NCBI GenBank assembly: GCA_019873645.1
Contig: JAIOAX010000013.1
Coordinates: forward strand, 1-64,000
Direction: 5' to 3'
Length of the DNA: 64,000 nucleotides
Source of the DNA: Chloroflexota bacterium
GTDB taxonomy: Bacteria > Chloroflexota > Anaerolineae > B4-G1 > SLSP01
The notes under the pieces were generated by a model. It saw only the letters and a list, made by a program, of their open reading frames with translations. It searched no databases and had not been told where the DNA came from. The position numbers and the translations under genes are program-made. Each line of letters begins with the position of its first letter. Positions within the stretch are counted from its first letter, which is position 1. Shown here in pieces: positions 44,725 through 53,301 of the stretch.

Positions 44725-45403
44725 TGACCAGCTCGTACACACCCGGCACCTCCTCCGGATCTTTGGTGCTCAGGTAGGCGCTGATGGCGGCATCGTAGGC
44801 GGCAGTATGGGCGAAGGCTTTGCGGGCAAACTCGAAGCGTGTCTGCAAATCCAGGGCGCCGCGATTAGCGCGCAATTTGCTGAGCAGCGGCGCGTAATCT
44901 GCGGGATCCACAACCGGAATGACGCGCAAATAGTTCTTCGCCGCCGCGCGCAGCATACACGGTCCGCCGATGTCTATGTTGGCACGCGCTTCCTCGAGGG
45001 TCACGCCTTCGCGGGTTACGGTCGCCAGGAAGGGATACAGATTCACGACCACCATATCAAAGGGGATGGATTTCGTGCGCACCATATCGGCCCGGTGCGC
45101 CTCATTATAGGTTTCGGTGAGCAATCCCAGGTAGATCTTGAAATCCAGCGTCTTCACCAGCCCGCCCTGCGTCTCCGGCTGGCCGGTATAGTCCGAAACC
45201 TGCATCAGGTGGCGGGCCGTCCCCACCGCGCCGAGGATTTCAGAGACGCGGTTATACGTTCCCCCGGTAGAGTAAAAATGGATGTAGGGGTTCAGGGCAA
45301 TCAAGCCAGGGATCAGCTCTTCCAACCCCGTTTTATCCGACACACTGATTAACACATGCTGAATGGTAACCCAATTGTCTACTTTCTGGACGATGTTGAC
45401 CAT
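44717..45403 (-). CDS. purH: IMP cyclohydrolase (N-terminal half of a split PurH)
   Basis: 228 residues of the MGS-like fold. HVLISVSDKTGLEELIPGL, FYSTGGTYNRV, VKTLDFKIYLGLL and IDIGGPCMLRAAAKN are the motifs of the cyclohydrolase that closes FAICAR to IMP in the last purine step. GAGGAGG precedes the ATG. The downstream gene encodes the AICAR transformylase. In most bacteria both lie in one polypeptide. The end VYELVNG then TAA is at the start of the array. Confidence 0.88.
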   Translation of the reverse strand: MVNIVQKVDNWVTIQHVLISVSDKTGLEELIPGLIALNPYIHFYSTGGTYNRVSEILGAVGTARHLMQVSDYTGQPETQGGLVKTLDFKIYLGLLTETYNEAHRADMVRTKSIPFDMVVVNLYPFLATVTREGVTLEEARANIDIGGPCMLRAAAKNYLRVIPVVDPADYAPLLSKLRANRGALDLQTRFEFARKAFAHTAAYDAAISAYLSTKDPEEVPGVYELVNG

Positions 45404-45417
45404 AGTTCCTCCTCGAA

Positions 45418-45465
45418 CGAGTTACGAATTACGAATCACGAATTACGAGTTATGAATTACGAAGA
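45418..45465. repeat. Short-word array (ACGAATT type) after purN
   Basis: Six ACGAATT / ACGAGTT words. On the minus strand it reads as AATTCGT with TAA; the purN stop and last residues (NLRNS) are built from it. Confidence 0.8.
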
Positions 45466-46064
45466 TTCTCAATGTGCAGCACGGTTTTGATGGCCGAAAC
45501 CAGCAGACGGTGTTCAACGGCATGGATACGCGCTTCCAGGGTTTCCAGCGTATCATCCGGTAAGATGGGCACGGCTTCTTGGGCCACGACGGGGCCGGCA
45601 TCCACGGCTTCATCGGGCACCAGATGCACCATCACGCCGGTATGTTCAATCGCGCCACGTTGATAGGCCGCAAAGGCATCGGCAATGGCATGCGCGCCGG
45701 GGAACATGCCCGGCAAGGCAGGGTGCAGGTTGAGGATGCGGTTAGGGAACACACGGATGAAAGCGTTCGTGAAAATATGCATCCAGCCGGCCTGTATCAC
45801 CCAGTCTACGTCAAAGCTCTGTACAATACGCGCCAGATCGGCGTCGTAATCGGCGCGCGGACGGCCGGCATTGGTGTACGGCAGTTTGGGGAAGTAAACC
45901 ACCGGTACGCCATGCTTAAACGCTCGCTGGATTCCATAAGCATCCTTGCGATTGGAGACCACCAGCGCGACCTTGACGCCGGGCAGGTCGCCGTCAGCCA
46001 CTGCATCCAGGATCGCCTGCAAATTGGAGCCGTTGCCGGAAATCAAAACTGCCAGGTTGACCAT
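45450..46064 (-). CDS. purN: Phosphoribosylglycinamide formyltransferase PurN
   Basis: 204 residues. AVLISGNGSNLQAILDA is the GAR-binding loop, VVSNRKDA follows, and NLHPALPGMFPGAHAIADAF contains the catalytic Asn-His and downstream Asp region (ILNLHPALPG). HTGVMVHLVPDEAVDAGPVV is the folate-site segment. It transfers a formyl group from N10-formyl-THF to GAR in the third purine step. It lies 46 bp upstream of the cyclohydrolase gene. The C-terminal codons and stop are array sequence. Confidence 0.93.
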   Translation of the reverse strand: MVNLAVLISGNGSNLQAILDAVADGDLPGVKVALVVSNRKDAYGIQRAFKHGVPVVYFPKLPYTNAGRPRADYDADLARIVQSFDVDWVIQAGWMHIFTNAFIRVFPNRILNLHPALPGMFPGAHAIADAFAAYQRGAIEHTGVMVHLVPDEAVDAGPVVAQEAVPILPDDTLETLEARIHAVEHRLLVSAIKTVLHIENLRNS

Positions 46065-46076
46065 AGCCCCTCATTC

Positions 46077-46244
46077 ATAAAGATTAAACCACGAATTTCA
46101 CGAATCTACACCAATTTTCTATTTGTGCAGATTCATGTAGATTCGTGGTAAAAATCTCATCGCAAACGCTCTAAAAATCTACACCAACTTTTTATTCGTG
46201 AAAATTCGTGTAGATTCGTGGTCAAAATCTCATCGCAAACGCTC
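46077..46244. repeat. 73-bp tandem duplication and long-word array at the 3' end of pfkB-like gene
   Basis: The stretch around CTCATCGCAAACGCTC is present at 46156-46171 and again at 46229-46244, 73 bp apart, with the intervening AGATTCGTGTAGATTCGTGG words also duplicated. The second copy contains the last codons of the kinase gene. Words GATTCGTG / CACGAATC make it self-complementary. Confidence 0.75.
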
Positions 46245-47150
46245 GTAATGTTGCTGTAACTGCGCCGGCGTAATCAAATGGGACGACGAAGCTCTGAGAG
46301 TGCACGTATGTCGCGCTGCAATCTGCCCGCGCCAGATGGCCTGTTCCGGCGTGTAGCCGTCGAGCACATAGCTGCTCAGGAACCCCACCGCCAGCGCGTC
46401 CCCGGCGCCGTTGGTATCCACGACCGGCGCGTCCATCGGCACCGGCGAGAAGTAGCGCACACCGCCATCCCGCGAACCCAACGCGCAGCCCTGCGCCCCC
46501 ATTCCCACAATGATCAATTGCGCCCCGCCGCGCCTGAACAATGCCTCGATCAACACATGCGGCGGATGGTTGACCGCCGAACAGAAGAGAATATCCGCGT
46601 AACGGATGAAATCCTGCCGATAGTCGTCATCTACAGAAACCACGTCCTGCAAATCGCAGGCAAGCGTCACGCCGAGGTCTTTGGCGATGGGCAACAAATA
46701 GCGCGCCCAGTTGGGGATGTTGAAGTGCGCCAGCCGCGCCCGCGCCAGGATGTCGCGGCAGATGGATTCATCGGGACGCAGCGTCATGTGCCCTTTGCCA
46801 TCGTAGAAGTTTTTGCGTCGTCCATCACGATACATAAAGTTGATGCTACGGCAGGTCCCCGCCGGATCCACAAAAAGCCCGGTCATGTCAATGCCATCGC
46901 GCGCGAACTCCTCACGGACGAAGCGTCCGCAGAAATCGTCGCCCACGTGGCCGATAAAGGCCGTGCGCTTGCCCAGTTGCGCGTATCCCCGGCTCGCAAA
47001 CCCGCCCGCCTGCCCTACATAATCCAGGTTTTGCGAGAAGTTGGCCTCTACACTGAAATCAATATCGTTGCCGTAGAGATAGACGCACGTGTCAACCCCT
47101 ACGTTACCGATGACCACCACATCAAATCTGGGAGTTTGCGACTGTGCCAA
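46230..47150 (-). CDS. PfkB-family carbohydrate kinase
   Basis: 306 residues of the ribokinase/PfkB fold. The N-terminal signature DFSVEANFSQNLDYVGQAGGFASRG resembles the GG substrate motif, and the C-terminal signature DTNGAGDALAVGFL includes the catalytic Asp. VVIGNVGVD begins the first strand. It phosphorylates a sugar or nucleoside with ATP. Neighbouring purine genes suggest a nucleoside or ribose role, but the substrate is not defined. The final codons are duplicated in the downstream array. Confidence 0.87.
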   Translation of the reverse strand: MAQSQTPRFDVVVIGNVGVDTCVYLYGNDIDFSVEANFSQNLDYVGQAGGFASRGYAQLGKRTAFIGHVGDDFCGRFVREEFARDGIDMTGLFVDPAGTCRSINFMYRDGRRKNFYDGKGHMTLRPDESICRDILARARLAHFNIPNWARYLLPIAKDLGVTLACDLQDVVSVDDDYRQDFIRYADILFCSAVNHPPHVLIEALFRRGGAQLIIVGMGAQGCALGSRDGGVRYFSPVPMDAPVVDTNGAGDALAVGFLSSYVLDGYTPEQAIWRGQIAARHTCTLRASSSHLITPAQLQQHYERLR

Positions 47151-47187
47151 GTTAGCTCAACCTGTTACTACCTTCGCCATTCAGCGT

Positions 47188-47349
47188 GTGCACCAGAGAA
47201 TACCGGCTGAAGCCGGCATCTACATAGCGTGTGCGCCAGAGAATACCGGCTGAAGCCGGCATCTACATGTGCACCAGAGAATACCGGCTGAAGCCGGCAT
47301 CTACATAGCGTGTGCACCAGAGAATACCGGCTGAAGCCGGCATCTACAT
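47188..47349. repeat. 38-bp tandem hairpin repeat, four copies
   Basis: Copies are at 47188-47225, 47231-47268, 47269-47306 and 47312-47349. The spacer AGCGT lies between copies 1-2 and 3-4, and none between 2-3. Each copy carries CCGGCTGAAGCCGG, a five-base stem with a TGAA loop. Copies differ by one base (CACC or CGCC). The array fills most of the 245-bp gap between the kinase and fabF genes. Confidence 0.9.
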
Positions 47350-47368
47350 GACTCCCTACGCATACAAG

Positions 47369-47400
47369 GACTATCCGACTACCTGATTACCCTGACTACA
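47369..47400. repeat. Short-word array (GACTATCCGACTACC type)
   Basis: Five GACTA/CTGA words at the 3' end of fabF, whose TAG stop is within it. Confidence 0.65.
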
Positions 47401-48652
47401 AGGCCGCCGACTCCCACTTTGAAAGCACCAGGCATGCATTTTGTCCGCCGAAGCCAAAAGCGTTTTTCAGGGCAATCCGCATCTGCGCCGGACGCGGCGT
47501 CCACGGCACGTAATCCAAATCACATTCGGGATCAGGCGTATCGAGGTTTAAGGTGGGCAGGATCATCCCCTCCTCGAACATTTTGAACGTCAGGATAGTC
47601 TCAATGGCGCCCGCGGCACCCATCGTATGGCCGAAGAAAGATTTGTTCGAACTGATGGTAAGTTTGTAAGCGTGCTCGCCAAAGACTTTTTTCAGTGCGA
47701 ATGTTTCAAGCGTGTCGTTCAACGGCGTGGAAGTACCGTGTGCATTGACGTAGTCCACCGCCTCCGGCGCAACGCCGGCATCGCGCAATGCCCAGGTGAT
47801 CGCGCGACGCACACCACGCGCTTCAGGATCGGGCTGCGCGATATGATACGCATCCGACGAAGACGCATAGCCGAGTACCTCGCCGTAGATGTGTACCCCA
47901 CGCGCTTGCGCATGTTCAAGGCGTTCCAACACCAGCACCCCCGCGCCTTCAGCCAACACAAAGCCATCGCGGTCTTTGTCAAAAGGACGGCTGGCGCGCT
48001 CCGGCTCAGCATTGCGTTTGGAAAGCGCCCCCATCGCTGCAAAACCGATGACCGAAGCGTCAATAATCAACCCCTCCACCCCACCGGCAATCACCACATC
48101 GGCACACCCGTGGCGGATGAGATTCGCAGCCTCGCCGATGGCCTGCGACCCGGTCGCACACGCGGCCACCGGCGTGGTGATCGGGCCCTGCGCTCCGGCC
48201 AGCAAGCTGACATGATAGGAAGGCATGTTCGGCAAAGAAGCGGCCAGAGCAAAGGGATTGACCCCCACCGGCCCTTGACGCCACAACTTGGCGGTATGCT
48301 CAAGGGCCACCTCCACCCCTCCCATACCTACGCCAATGACGGTACCAACACGCTCCGGCTCCGGCAACGGCGGGGAAAGGCGCGCATCGGCCAACGCCTC
48401 TTGCGCCGCAGCAACCGCAAATTGCGAGCAACGCGCCATACGCCGGGCTTCCTTACGGGAGATATAACGTTCCGGCTCAAAATTCCTGACCGCCCCGGCG
48501 ATTCGCACCGGCCAATCCGTTGTATCGAACTGGTCAATCGGTGTAACGCCGGATTTCCCGGCCAGGGCGTTCTCCCACGTCTCGGATACGGTCAAGCCAA
48601 TCGGCGTGATCGCGCCCATACCGGTGACGACCACTCGCACCCGCTCAGGCAT
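47396..48652 (-). CDS. fabF: 3-oxoacyl-ACP synthase II (KAS II)
   Basis: 418 residues of the thiolase-fold condensing enzymes. The catalytic triad is Cys in ACATGSQ, His in NAHGTSTPLND and His in SNKSFFGHTMGA. RVVVTGMGAITPIG begins the protein, and NAFGFGGQNACLVL ends it. It extends acyl-ACP by condensation with malonyl-ACP. ATG 48652 is chosen because the longer frame (to 48892) overlaps plsX without support. It overlaps plsX by eight bases, so the two are coupled. No acpP is present nearby. Confidence 0.95.
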   Translation of the reverse strand: MPERVRVVVTGMGAITPIGLTVSETWENALAGKSGVTPIDQFDTTDWPVRIAGAVRNFEPERYISRKEARRMARCSQFAVAAAQEALADARLSPPLPEPERVGTVIGVGMGGVEVALEHTAKLWRQGPVGVNPFALAASLPNMPSYHVSLLAGAQGPITTPVAACATGSQAIGEAANLIRHGCADVVIAGGVEGLIIDASVIGFAAMGALSKRNAEPERASRPFDKDRDGFVLAEGAGVLVLERLEHAQARGVHIYGEVLGYASSSDAYHIAQPDPEARGVRRAITWALRDAGVAPEAVDYVNAHGTSTPLNDTLETFALKKVFGEHAYKLTISSNKSFFGHTMGAAGAIETILTFKMFEEGMILPTLNLDTPDPECDLDYVPWTPRPAQMRIALKNAFGFGGQNACLVLSKWESAAL

Positions 48653-49691
48653 GGGACTCTTGACGGCGGGCCTCCAACCCGGCTTTGATGGTAGGGATGA
48701 TCTGCGCCGCCGCGGCCTCCCGTCCCTGACGAATGGCGTTTTTGATGGCTTTGGCGTTGGAACGGCCATGGCCCACAATGACCACGCCATCCACACCGAG
48801 CAGCAGTCCGCCGCCATATTCGGCGTAATCCAGGTGTTTGAGAAGCCGACGGATCCCCGGCAACAGACACAGCAGTCCCGGCAGCGCCACAACGAACGCG
48901 GGCACCATCAACACCAGACCTACCTTCGAAAGTGCCCCACTCCACAGATAGCGTTTGACCAGCCGCCCGACAAACGAGGCCACCGATTCCGCCGTCTTGA
49001 GCATGATGTTGCCGGTAAAGCCATCCGTCACCACCACATCGGCTGCACCCTTCATCACATCCTTGGGTTCAACATTGCCCACAAAATTCAGCTCGCTTTG
49101 TTTGAAAACGGTGAACGTCTCACGCAGCACCATGGTGCCCTTCTCCGGTTCCTCACCATTGGCAAGCAAACCGACACGCGGATTGGCAACCCGCAATATC
49201 TTTTCGGCGTAGATCACCCCCATCTGCGCAAACTGGAGCAGGTACTCCGGCTTGGGGTCCGCCGTCGCACCGATATCGAGCAGCAACATTGGTTGAAAAC
49301 CCACCGGATAGATGGTCGCCAGCGCCGGACGACGAATTCCGCGAATACGCTGCAAGTCGAAAATCGCCGCCGAGAGACAGGCGATGGTGTTGCCAGCGGA
49401 GACAAAGGCATCAGCCTCCCCGTGCTTGACCATGCGCATCCCCACGCGGATCGAGGAATTCTCCTTGGCGCGCACATCTTCAGAGTGCTCTTCCATCGTC
49501 AGCACCTCCGGCGCGTGGACGATGCGGATGTTGAGTCCCTGAATGTCGTGTTTTGCCAGTTCCGCGCGTGTACGTTCCTCCGGCCCCACGAGGATAATTT
49601 CATCGCCCCACTCGCGTGCGGCCATCACCGCCCCGGCCACATCCGGCCCAGGGCAAGCGTCTGAACCAAAAGCATCTACGACGATACGCAT
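48645..49691 (-). CDS. plsX: Phosphate acyltransferase PlsX
   Basis: 348 residues. IVVDAFGSDACPGPDVAGAV is the N-terminal loop, AFVSAGNTIACLSAA, LLANGEEPEKGT, VVTDGFTGNIMLKTAE and EYGGGLLLGVDGVVIVGHGRSNAKAI are family hallmarks. It converts acyl-ACP to acyl-phosphate for phosphatidic acid synthesis with PlsY. CGGAGG precedes the ATG. It and fabF form a two-gene unit, as in many bacteria (plsX-fabH/fabD). Confidence 0.95.
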   Translation of the reverse strand: MRIVVDAFGSDACPGPDVAGAVMAAREWGDEIILVGPEERTRAELAKHDIQGLNIRIVHAPEVLTMEEHSEDVRAKENSSIRVGMRMVKHGEADAFVSAGNTIACLSAAIFDLQRIRGIRRPALATIYPVGFQPMLLLDIGATADPKPEYLLQFAQMGVIYAEKILRVANPRVGLLANGEEPEKGTMVLRETFTVFKQSELNFVGNVEPKDVMKGAADVVVTDGFTGNIMLKTAESVASFVGRLVKRYLWSGALSKVGLVLMVPAFVVALPGLLCLLPGIRRLLKHLDYAEYGGGLLLGVDGVVIVGHGRSNAKAIKNAIRQGREAAAAQIIPTIKAGLEARRQESHA

Positions 49692-49701
49692 AAGACCTCC
49701 G

Positions 49702-49863
49702 AGGAATCGAGAATCAAAGAATCAAAGAATCAGCGAATGAGCGAATCAACAAATCGGCAAATCAGCAAATCGGCAAATCGGCAAATCAGCAAATCGGCGA
49801 ATCAGCAAATCAGCGAATGAGCACATCAATCGAAAATCCAAAATCCAAAATCCAAAATCCAAA
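49702..49863. repeat. Longest short-word array (AATCAGCA/AATCGGCA, then AATCCAAA)
   Basis: About 16 AATCAGCG/AATCGGCA words, then four AATCCAAA words, between dinG and plsX. The TGA stop of dinG is three bases from its edge. It provides all of the 175-bp gap. Confidence 0.9.
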
Positions 49864-49867
49864 GTCG

Positions 49868-52777
49868 TCAGGCGCCCCAAAACCAGGGTGGTTCCTCCGG
49901 CGGGGGGACAGACCAGCCTTCATCGAAATCGCCGCCGGCGCCGCCGATGTCTTTGGGCAGCGGTTGGCCGGAAAGCCAGCGCGCGGCAATGTCGGGCAAC
50001 TGCGCGCGCGGGCCTTGACGGATGAGCGGATCGGGCAACGAAGCCAGGAAACGCCGGCCGTAATTCTTGGTCAGCACGCGCTGATCCAGCAACACCACAA
50101 TCCCCTGATCCGTCGCGGTACGAATCAGCCGCCCGAAGCCCTGGGTGAAACGCAGAATCGCTTCCGGCACCATATACTCGTTGAACGGCTCCTCATAGCC
50201 CTCGGCGCGCGCGGCCACGATGGGATCATTGGGCACATCGAAGGGCAATTTGACGATGACCAGGCACGAGAGTGCCTCGCCGGGCACGTCCACCCCTTCC
50301 CAGAACGAACGTGTGCCGAGCAACACCGCGCGTTCGCCGCGTCGGAAGTTATCGAGCAACTGGGCGCGCGAGCTACCGGCACCTTGCGCGTAGACGGTGA
50401 TGCCGTCCTGCGCCAGCTTGCCGGTAATCGCCTGCGCCGTGGCCTTCAGTTGCGCGTAGGCTGTGAACAACGCCAGCGCCCGCCCCTGTGTGGCGCGGAA
50501 CAAATCAATCAACGTTTGGTCTACGATCTGCTGGTAATTGGGATGGCGCGGCTCGGGTACGTCGGTGACGATGTACAGCAAGGCCGCGGATTGATAATCG
50601 AAAGGCGAGCCGACGGCCAGTTCATCGGCCTTCTGCGCACTCAAACGCTCGCGCATATAATCGAAGCGGCCTTCCACACGCAGTGTCGCCGAGGTGAGCA
50701 CCACCGAACGCTTCTTGTTGAACAAGTGCTCCCGGATCAACGCCCCCACGTGCAAGGGAACAGCATTGAAGGTGAATGGAGAATTATTCTGCGCTTCCAG
50801 CCAGTAAATGGCGTTTGCCTGGGGTTCGGCGATGAACTGGCGCAGTTGCCAATAGGCTTCGCCTAGCTGCCGCATAATGCCCAGCAGCCGCCCGTGGAGT
50901 GGCTCGAATCCCTGGATTTCGGCGGTGGTCAGATCATTGAGGCCGTCGCCGAGCTGCGTCAATGCATCCACAAATGTCGCAAAATGCGGCGCCACCTGCG
51001 ACCAGGCCCGCAGCACATCGCTCCAGGCGGCCTGCGTGCGCATTTTGGAGGTCAACCGCAAACGCACGGCATAGGTATCACTCTGATCAGCGCGTTCCTT
51101 GAGGAACGTTTCGACTCTGGAAAACAGGCCTTCCAATTGATGTTGCAGCCGTTCACCCCCATCCTGCAAACGCCGCGCAGCGTCCTGCAACAAGGCGGCC
51201 ACCTTGCGCGGCTGGTGTTCTGCCAGACCCATCACCGTCTCCAACAAGCCGGGAAGGTTCTGCCGACTGGTCAGCAAATCCTCAAAGGCGCGCTGCAACA
51301 TCGGCCAACTGATGCTGTAACGCAGCGCCTCCGTCGTGGCGTCTTCCAGATGATGCGCTTCGTCAACGATGAGCAGGTTGTATTCCGGCAACACCTGATT
51401 TTGGGCAGCAACATCGGCCAGCAACAAAGCATGGTTGACAATGAGAATATGCGCGCCCTCGGCTTTCGCCCGCGCGCGATAGAAAAAGCAGCGCTCGCTT
51501 TGGTAGAAACTGCAATGCTGCGGATCGCAGGCGTCATTGGCTGCCGAAATTTCATACCAGACGGCTTGTTCCTGTCCGGTCGGCAAGAACAGCCCATCAC
51601 CATCGCCATCCAGCGTATTGGGCAGCCACAATAACACTTTGGCGAGCACCCGCATCTCGTCCTCGGTCGCCGGGCCACGCCGCCGCAACGCCTGGAACTG
51701 CTGGCGACAGAGATAGTGCGAGCGGCCCTTCAACACCAGATAACGGAATTCATAAAGTGCTTTCGCCAGCTCCGGCAAATCCTTATTTGCCAGTTGCTCT
51801 TGCAGATTGATGGTGTTGGTGGAAATCACCACCCGCTGGCGATTCTGCACCGCCCACTCAATTGCCGGCAGGAGGTAGGCCAGTGATTTCCCCGTGCCGG
51901 TGCCGGCCTCGACAAGCAGGTGGCGACCGGCATTGAACGCCTGTCCTACCGCCTGCAACATCTCCACCTGTTGCGGGCGGTACTCATACTCGGCGAATAC
52001 TTCCGCCAGCGGACCATCATCGTCAAGCAGAGCCGTGAGGGCGTCCAGGTCAATAGGCAGCAACTCACGCCGCGGCTCCAGCGGCTCGTAGTCTTCTTCT
52101 TCCTCGGCGAACAGCGGGCCGGCCGCATCGCCGCCGCGCTTCGAGGCCAACTGCGCCCCAATCGCGCCGCTAAATCCCTGACGCTGGCGGACATACTGCG
52201 CGTCGCGGAAAAAGTAACTCGGCCCCCACTGAATCCGCTGCCCCAACTGCACGATTTCGAGCAACGTCTGCTGTGGAAGCTGAGCGGCGCGGCGCAGCAA
52301 CGCCATAAAGAGCGCGTGTGCCATCACAGCATCGTCGAGCGCGCGATGGGTCTGCGCCGGCAGATCAATCGCCAGTTCACGGATGAGGTGCGCCAGGCTG
52401 TAACGTCCGGCATGGGGCACCAAAATTCCGGCGAGATCGAAGGTATCTATCGTGGGGTTGCCACGCAGGACATTGTGCTGACGTAAGAAGGCCAGGTCGA
52501 AACCGATGTTGTGTCCTACCACCGGGTCGCGGCCCACAAATTCGGCCAGCCGCGCGGTAGCCTGCCGCCCCCCGGGCGCACCCTCCACCTGCGCATTGGT
52601 AATGCCGGTCAGTTCGGTGATGAAAGGGGGAATTTTCCGCCCGGGATTGACAAAAGTGGAGAAAGTCTCTAACACCTGATCGCCATCGAAGCGCAACGCG
52701 CCGATTTCGATGATGGCATCGCGCATAGGATCGAGGCCGGTTGTCTCTAAGTCCAGGGATACGTAGGTCTTGGCCAT
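49868..52777 (-). CDS. dinG: DnaQ-like exonuclease fused to DinG/XPD-type helicase
   Basis: 969 residues. An N-terminal DEDDh 3'-5' exonuclease spans 1-165 (DLETTGLDP, HNIGFDLAFL, HRALDDAVMAHAL). An SF2 XPD-like helicase follows: Walker A EAGTGTGKSLAY, four candidate Fe-S cysteines (YLCRQQ, DACDPQHC, SERCFF), the DEAH box VDEAHHLED and motif VI-like QGFGRLIRTATDQG. Fusions of this kind unwind damaged or G-rich DNA with 3' trimming. AAGGAGCCC precedes the ATG. Confidence 0.92.
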   Translation of the reverse strand: MAKTYVSLDLETTGLDPMRDAIIEIGALRFDGDQVLETFSTFVNPGRKIPPFITELTGITNAQVEGAPGGRQATARLAEFVGRDPVVGHNIGFDLAFLRQHNVLRGNPTIDTFDLAGILVPHAGRYSLAHLIRELAIDLPAQTHRALDDAVMAHALFMALLRRAAQLPQQTLLEIVQLGQRIQWGPSYFFRDAQYVRQRQGFSGAIGAQLASKRGGDAAGPLFAEEEEDYEPLEPRRELLPIDLDALTALLDDDGPLAEVFAEYEYRPQQVEMLQAVGQAFNAGRHLLVEAGTGTGKSLAYLLPAIEWAVQNRQRVVISTNTINLQEQLANKDLPELAKALYEFRYLVLKGRSHYLCRQQFQALRRRGPATEDEMRVLAKVLLWLPNTLDGDGDGLFLPTGQEQAVWYEISAANDACDPQHCSFYQSERCFFYRARAKAEGAHILIVNHALLLADVAAQNQVLPEYNLLIVDEAHHLEDATTEALRYSISWPMLQRAFEDLLTSRQNLPGLLETVMGLAEHQPRKVAALLQDAARRLQDGGERLQHQLEGLFSRVETFLKERADQSDTYAVRLRLTSKMRTQAAWSDVLRAWSQVAPHFATFVDALTQLGDGLNDLTTAEIQGFEPLHGRLLGIMRQLGEAYWQLRQFIAEPQANAIYWLEAQNNSPFTFNAVPLHVGALIREHLFNKKRSVVLTSATLRVEGRFDYMRERLSAQKADELAVGSPFDYQSAALLYIVTDVPEPRHPNYQQIVDQTLIDLFRATQGRALALFTAYAQLKATAQAITGKLAQDGITVYAQGAGSSRAQLLDNFRRGERAVLLGTRSFWEGVDVPGEALSCLVIVKLPFDVPNDPIVAARAEGYEEPFNEYMVPEAILRFTQGFGRLIRTATDQGIVVLLDQRVLTKNYGRRFLASLPDPLIRQGPRAQLPDIAARWLSGQPLPKDIGGAGGDFDEGWSVPPPEEPPWFWGA

Positions 52778-52803
52778 GGGCTCCTTTCTAAATCCAGTGA
52801 GGC

Positions 52804-52826
52804 ATTATACAACAGAACGGGGAATG
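52804..52826 (-). promoter_or_regulatory. Possible promoter of dinG
   Basis: TATAAT at 52809-52804 on the minus strand is well matched and 27 bp upstream of the start; the -35 (TTTTCC with a 16-17 bp spacer) is poor. Confidence 0.35.
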
Positions 52827-52866
52827 GAAAAGAGAAAGGGGGGCGGATGATGCAATCCGGCCCCCC
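52825..52866 (-). terminator. Candidate terminator of the phd-vapC-valS operon
   Basis: Stem GGGGGGCGGAT (52838-52848) with ATCCGGCCCCCC (52855-52866) on the plus strand. On the minus strand it is followed by TTTCTCTTTTCC. It lies just after the damaged gene at 52910. Confidence 0.65.
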
Positions 52867-52909
52867 TGGAAATAAACTGCGCATCGTGCCAATCTACGCG
52901 AATCCCCGC

Positions 52910-53212
52910 TCACAAATCATCATCAGTTAAAACGATGTCCTTGCCGTCATCAACGCCCCAATCACCCTGCGCGAAATTTTCCGGAGAGATGCCATGCTCA
53001 GAATCAAGGTGAATGAGATAGGTGAATCCGTCAAGTCCCAAACGATTTCTCAAGCGCGCCATGATTTTCAGCACATTGTCATACAGGCCGGACACATAGA
53101 AGGGTTTGCCCTCCGGCCCACCGACCGGGATTTGGACAGCCACGGAATCCGGGTCGGCGTCTTGCAACAGAATCGAGGCTTCCTCAAAGTCGCGGTGCGG
53201 GCGGACCCCCAA
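52910..53212 (-). pseudogene. Damaged or truncated small gene, unknown
   Basis: The open part encodes about 100 residues (RPHRDFEEASILLQ ... VSGLYDNVLKIMARLRN). The same frame continues upstream to 53242 and past a TAA stop at 53242-53240: upstream of the stop it reads YAHPQILFYND, downstream KAGIEYAAQLGVRPH, which looks like one continuous protein interrupted by one stop. There is no ATG in front; a TTG at 53212 is only a fallback. I read it as a gene with a premature stop or a lost N-terminus. A GC hairpin (53263-53284) lies in its 5' end. Confidence 0.5.
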
Positions 53213-53262
53213 CTGGGCCGCGTACTCGATACCGGCTTTTTAGTCGTTATAAAAGAGAATCT

Positions 53263-53284
53263 GGGGGTGGGCATACCCACCCCC
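53263..53284 (-). repeat. GC-rich hairpin after valS
   Basis: GGGGGTGGG and CCCACCCCC separated by CATA. The minus-strand U run is weak (TTCTCTTTTAT). It may act as an attenuator or processing site between valS and the damaged gene. Confidence 0.5.
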
Positions 53285-53301
53285 CAACCCCCAACCATAA
53301 A

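Noticed and set aside
47188-47349. CRISPR array
   Set aside because: The spacers are 0 or 5 bp and identical, there are no cas genes, and each unit is itself a hairpin.
48653-48892. Longer start of fabF
   Set aside because: The codons are an antisense-like reading of plsX in another frame; the KAS fold begins at ATG 48652.
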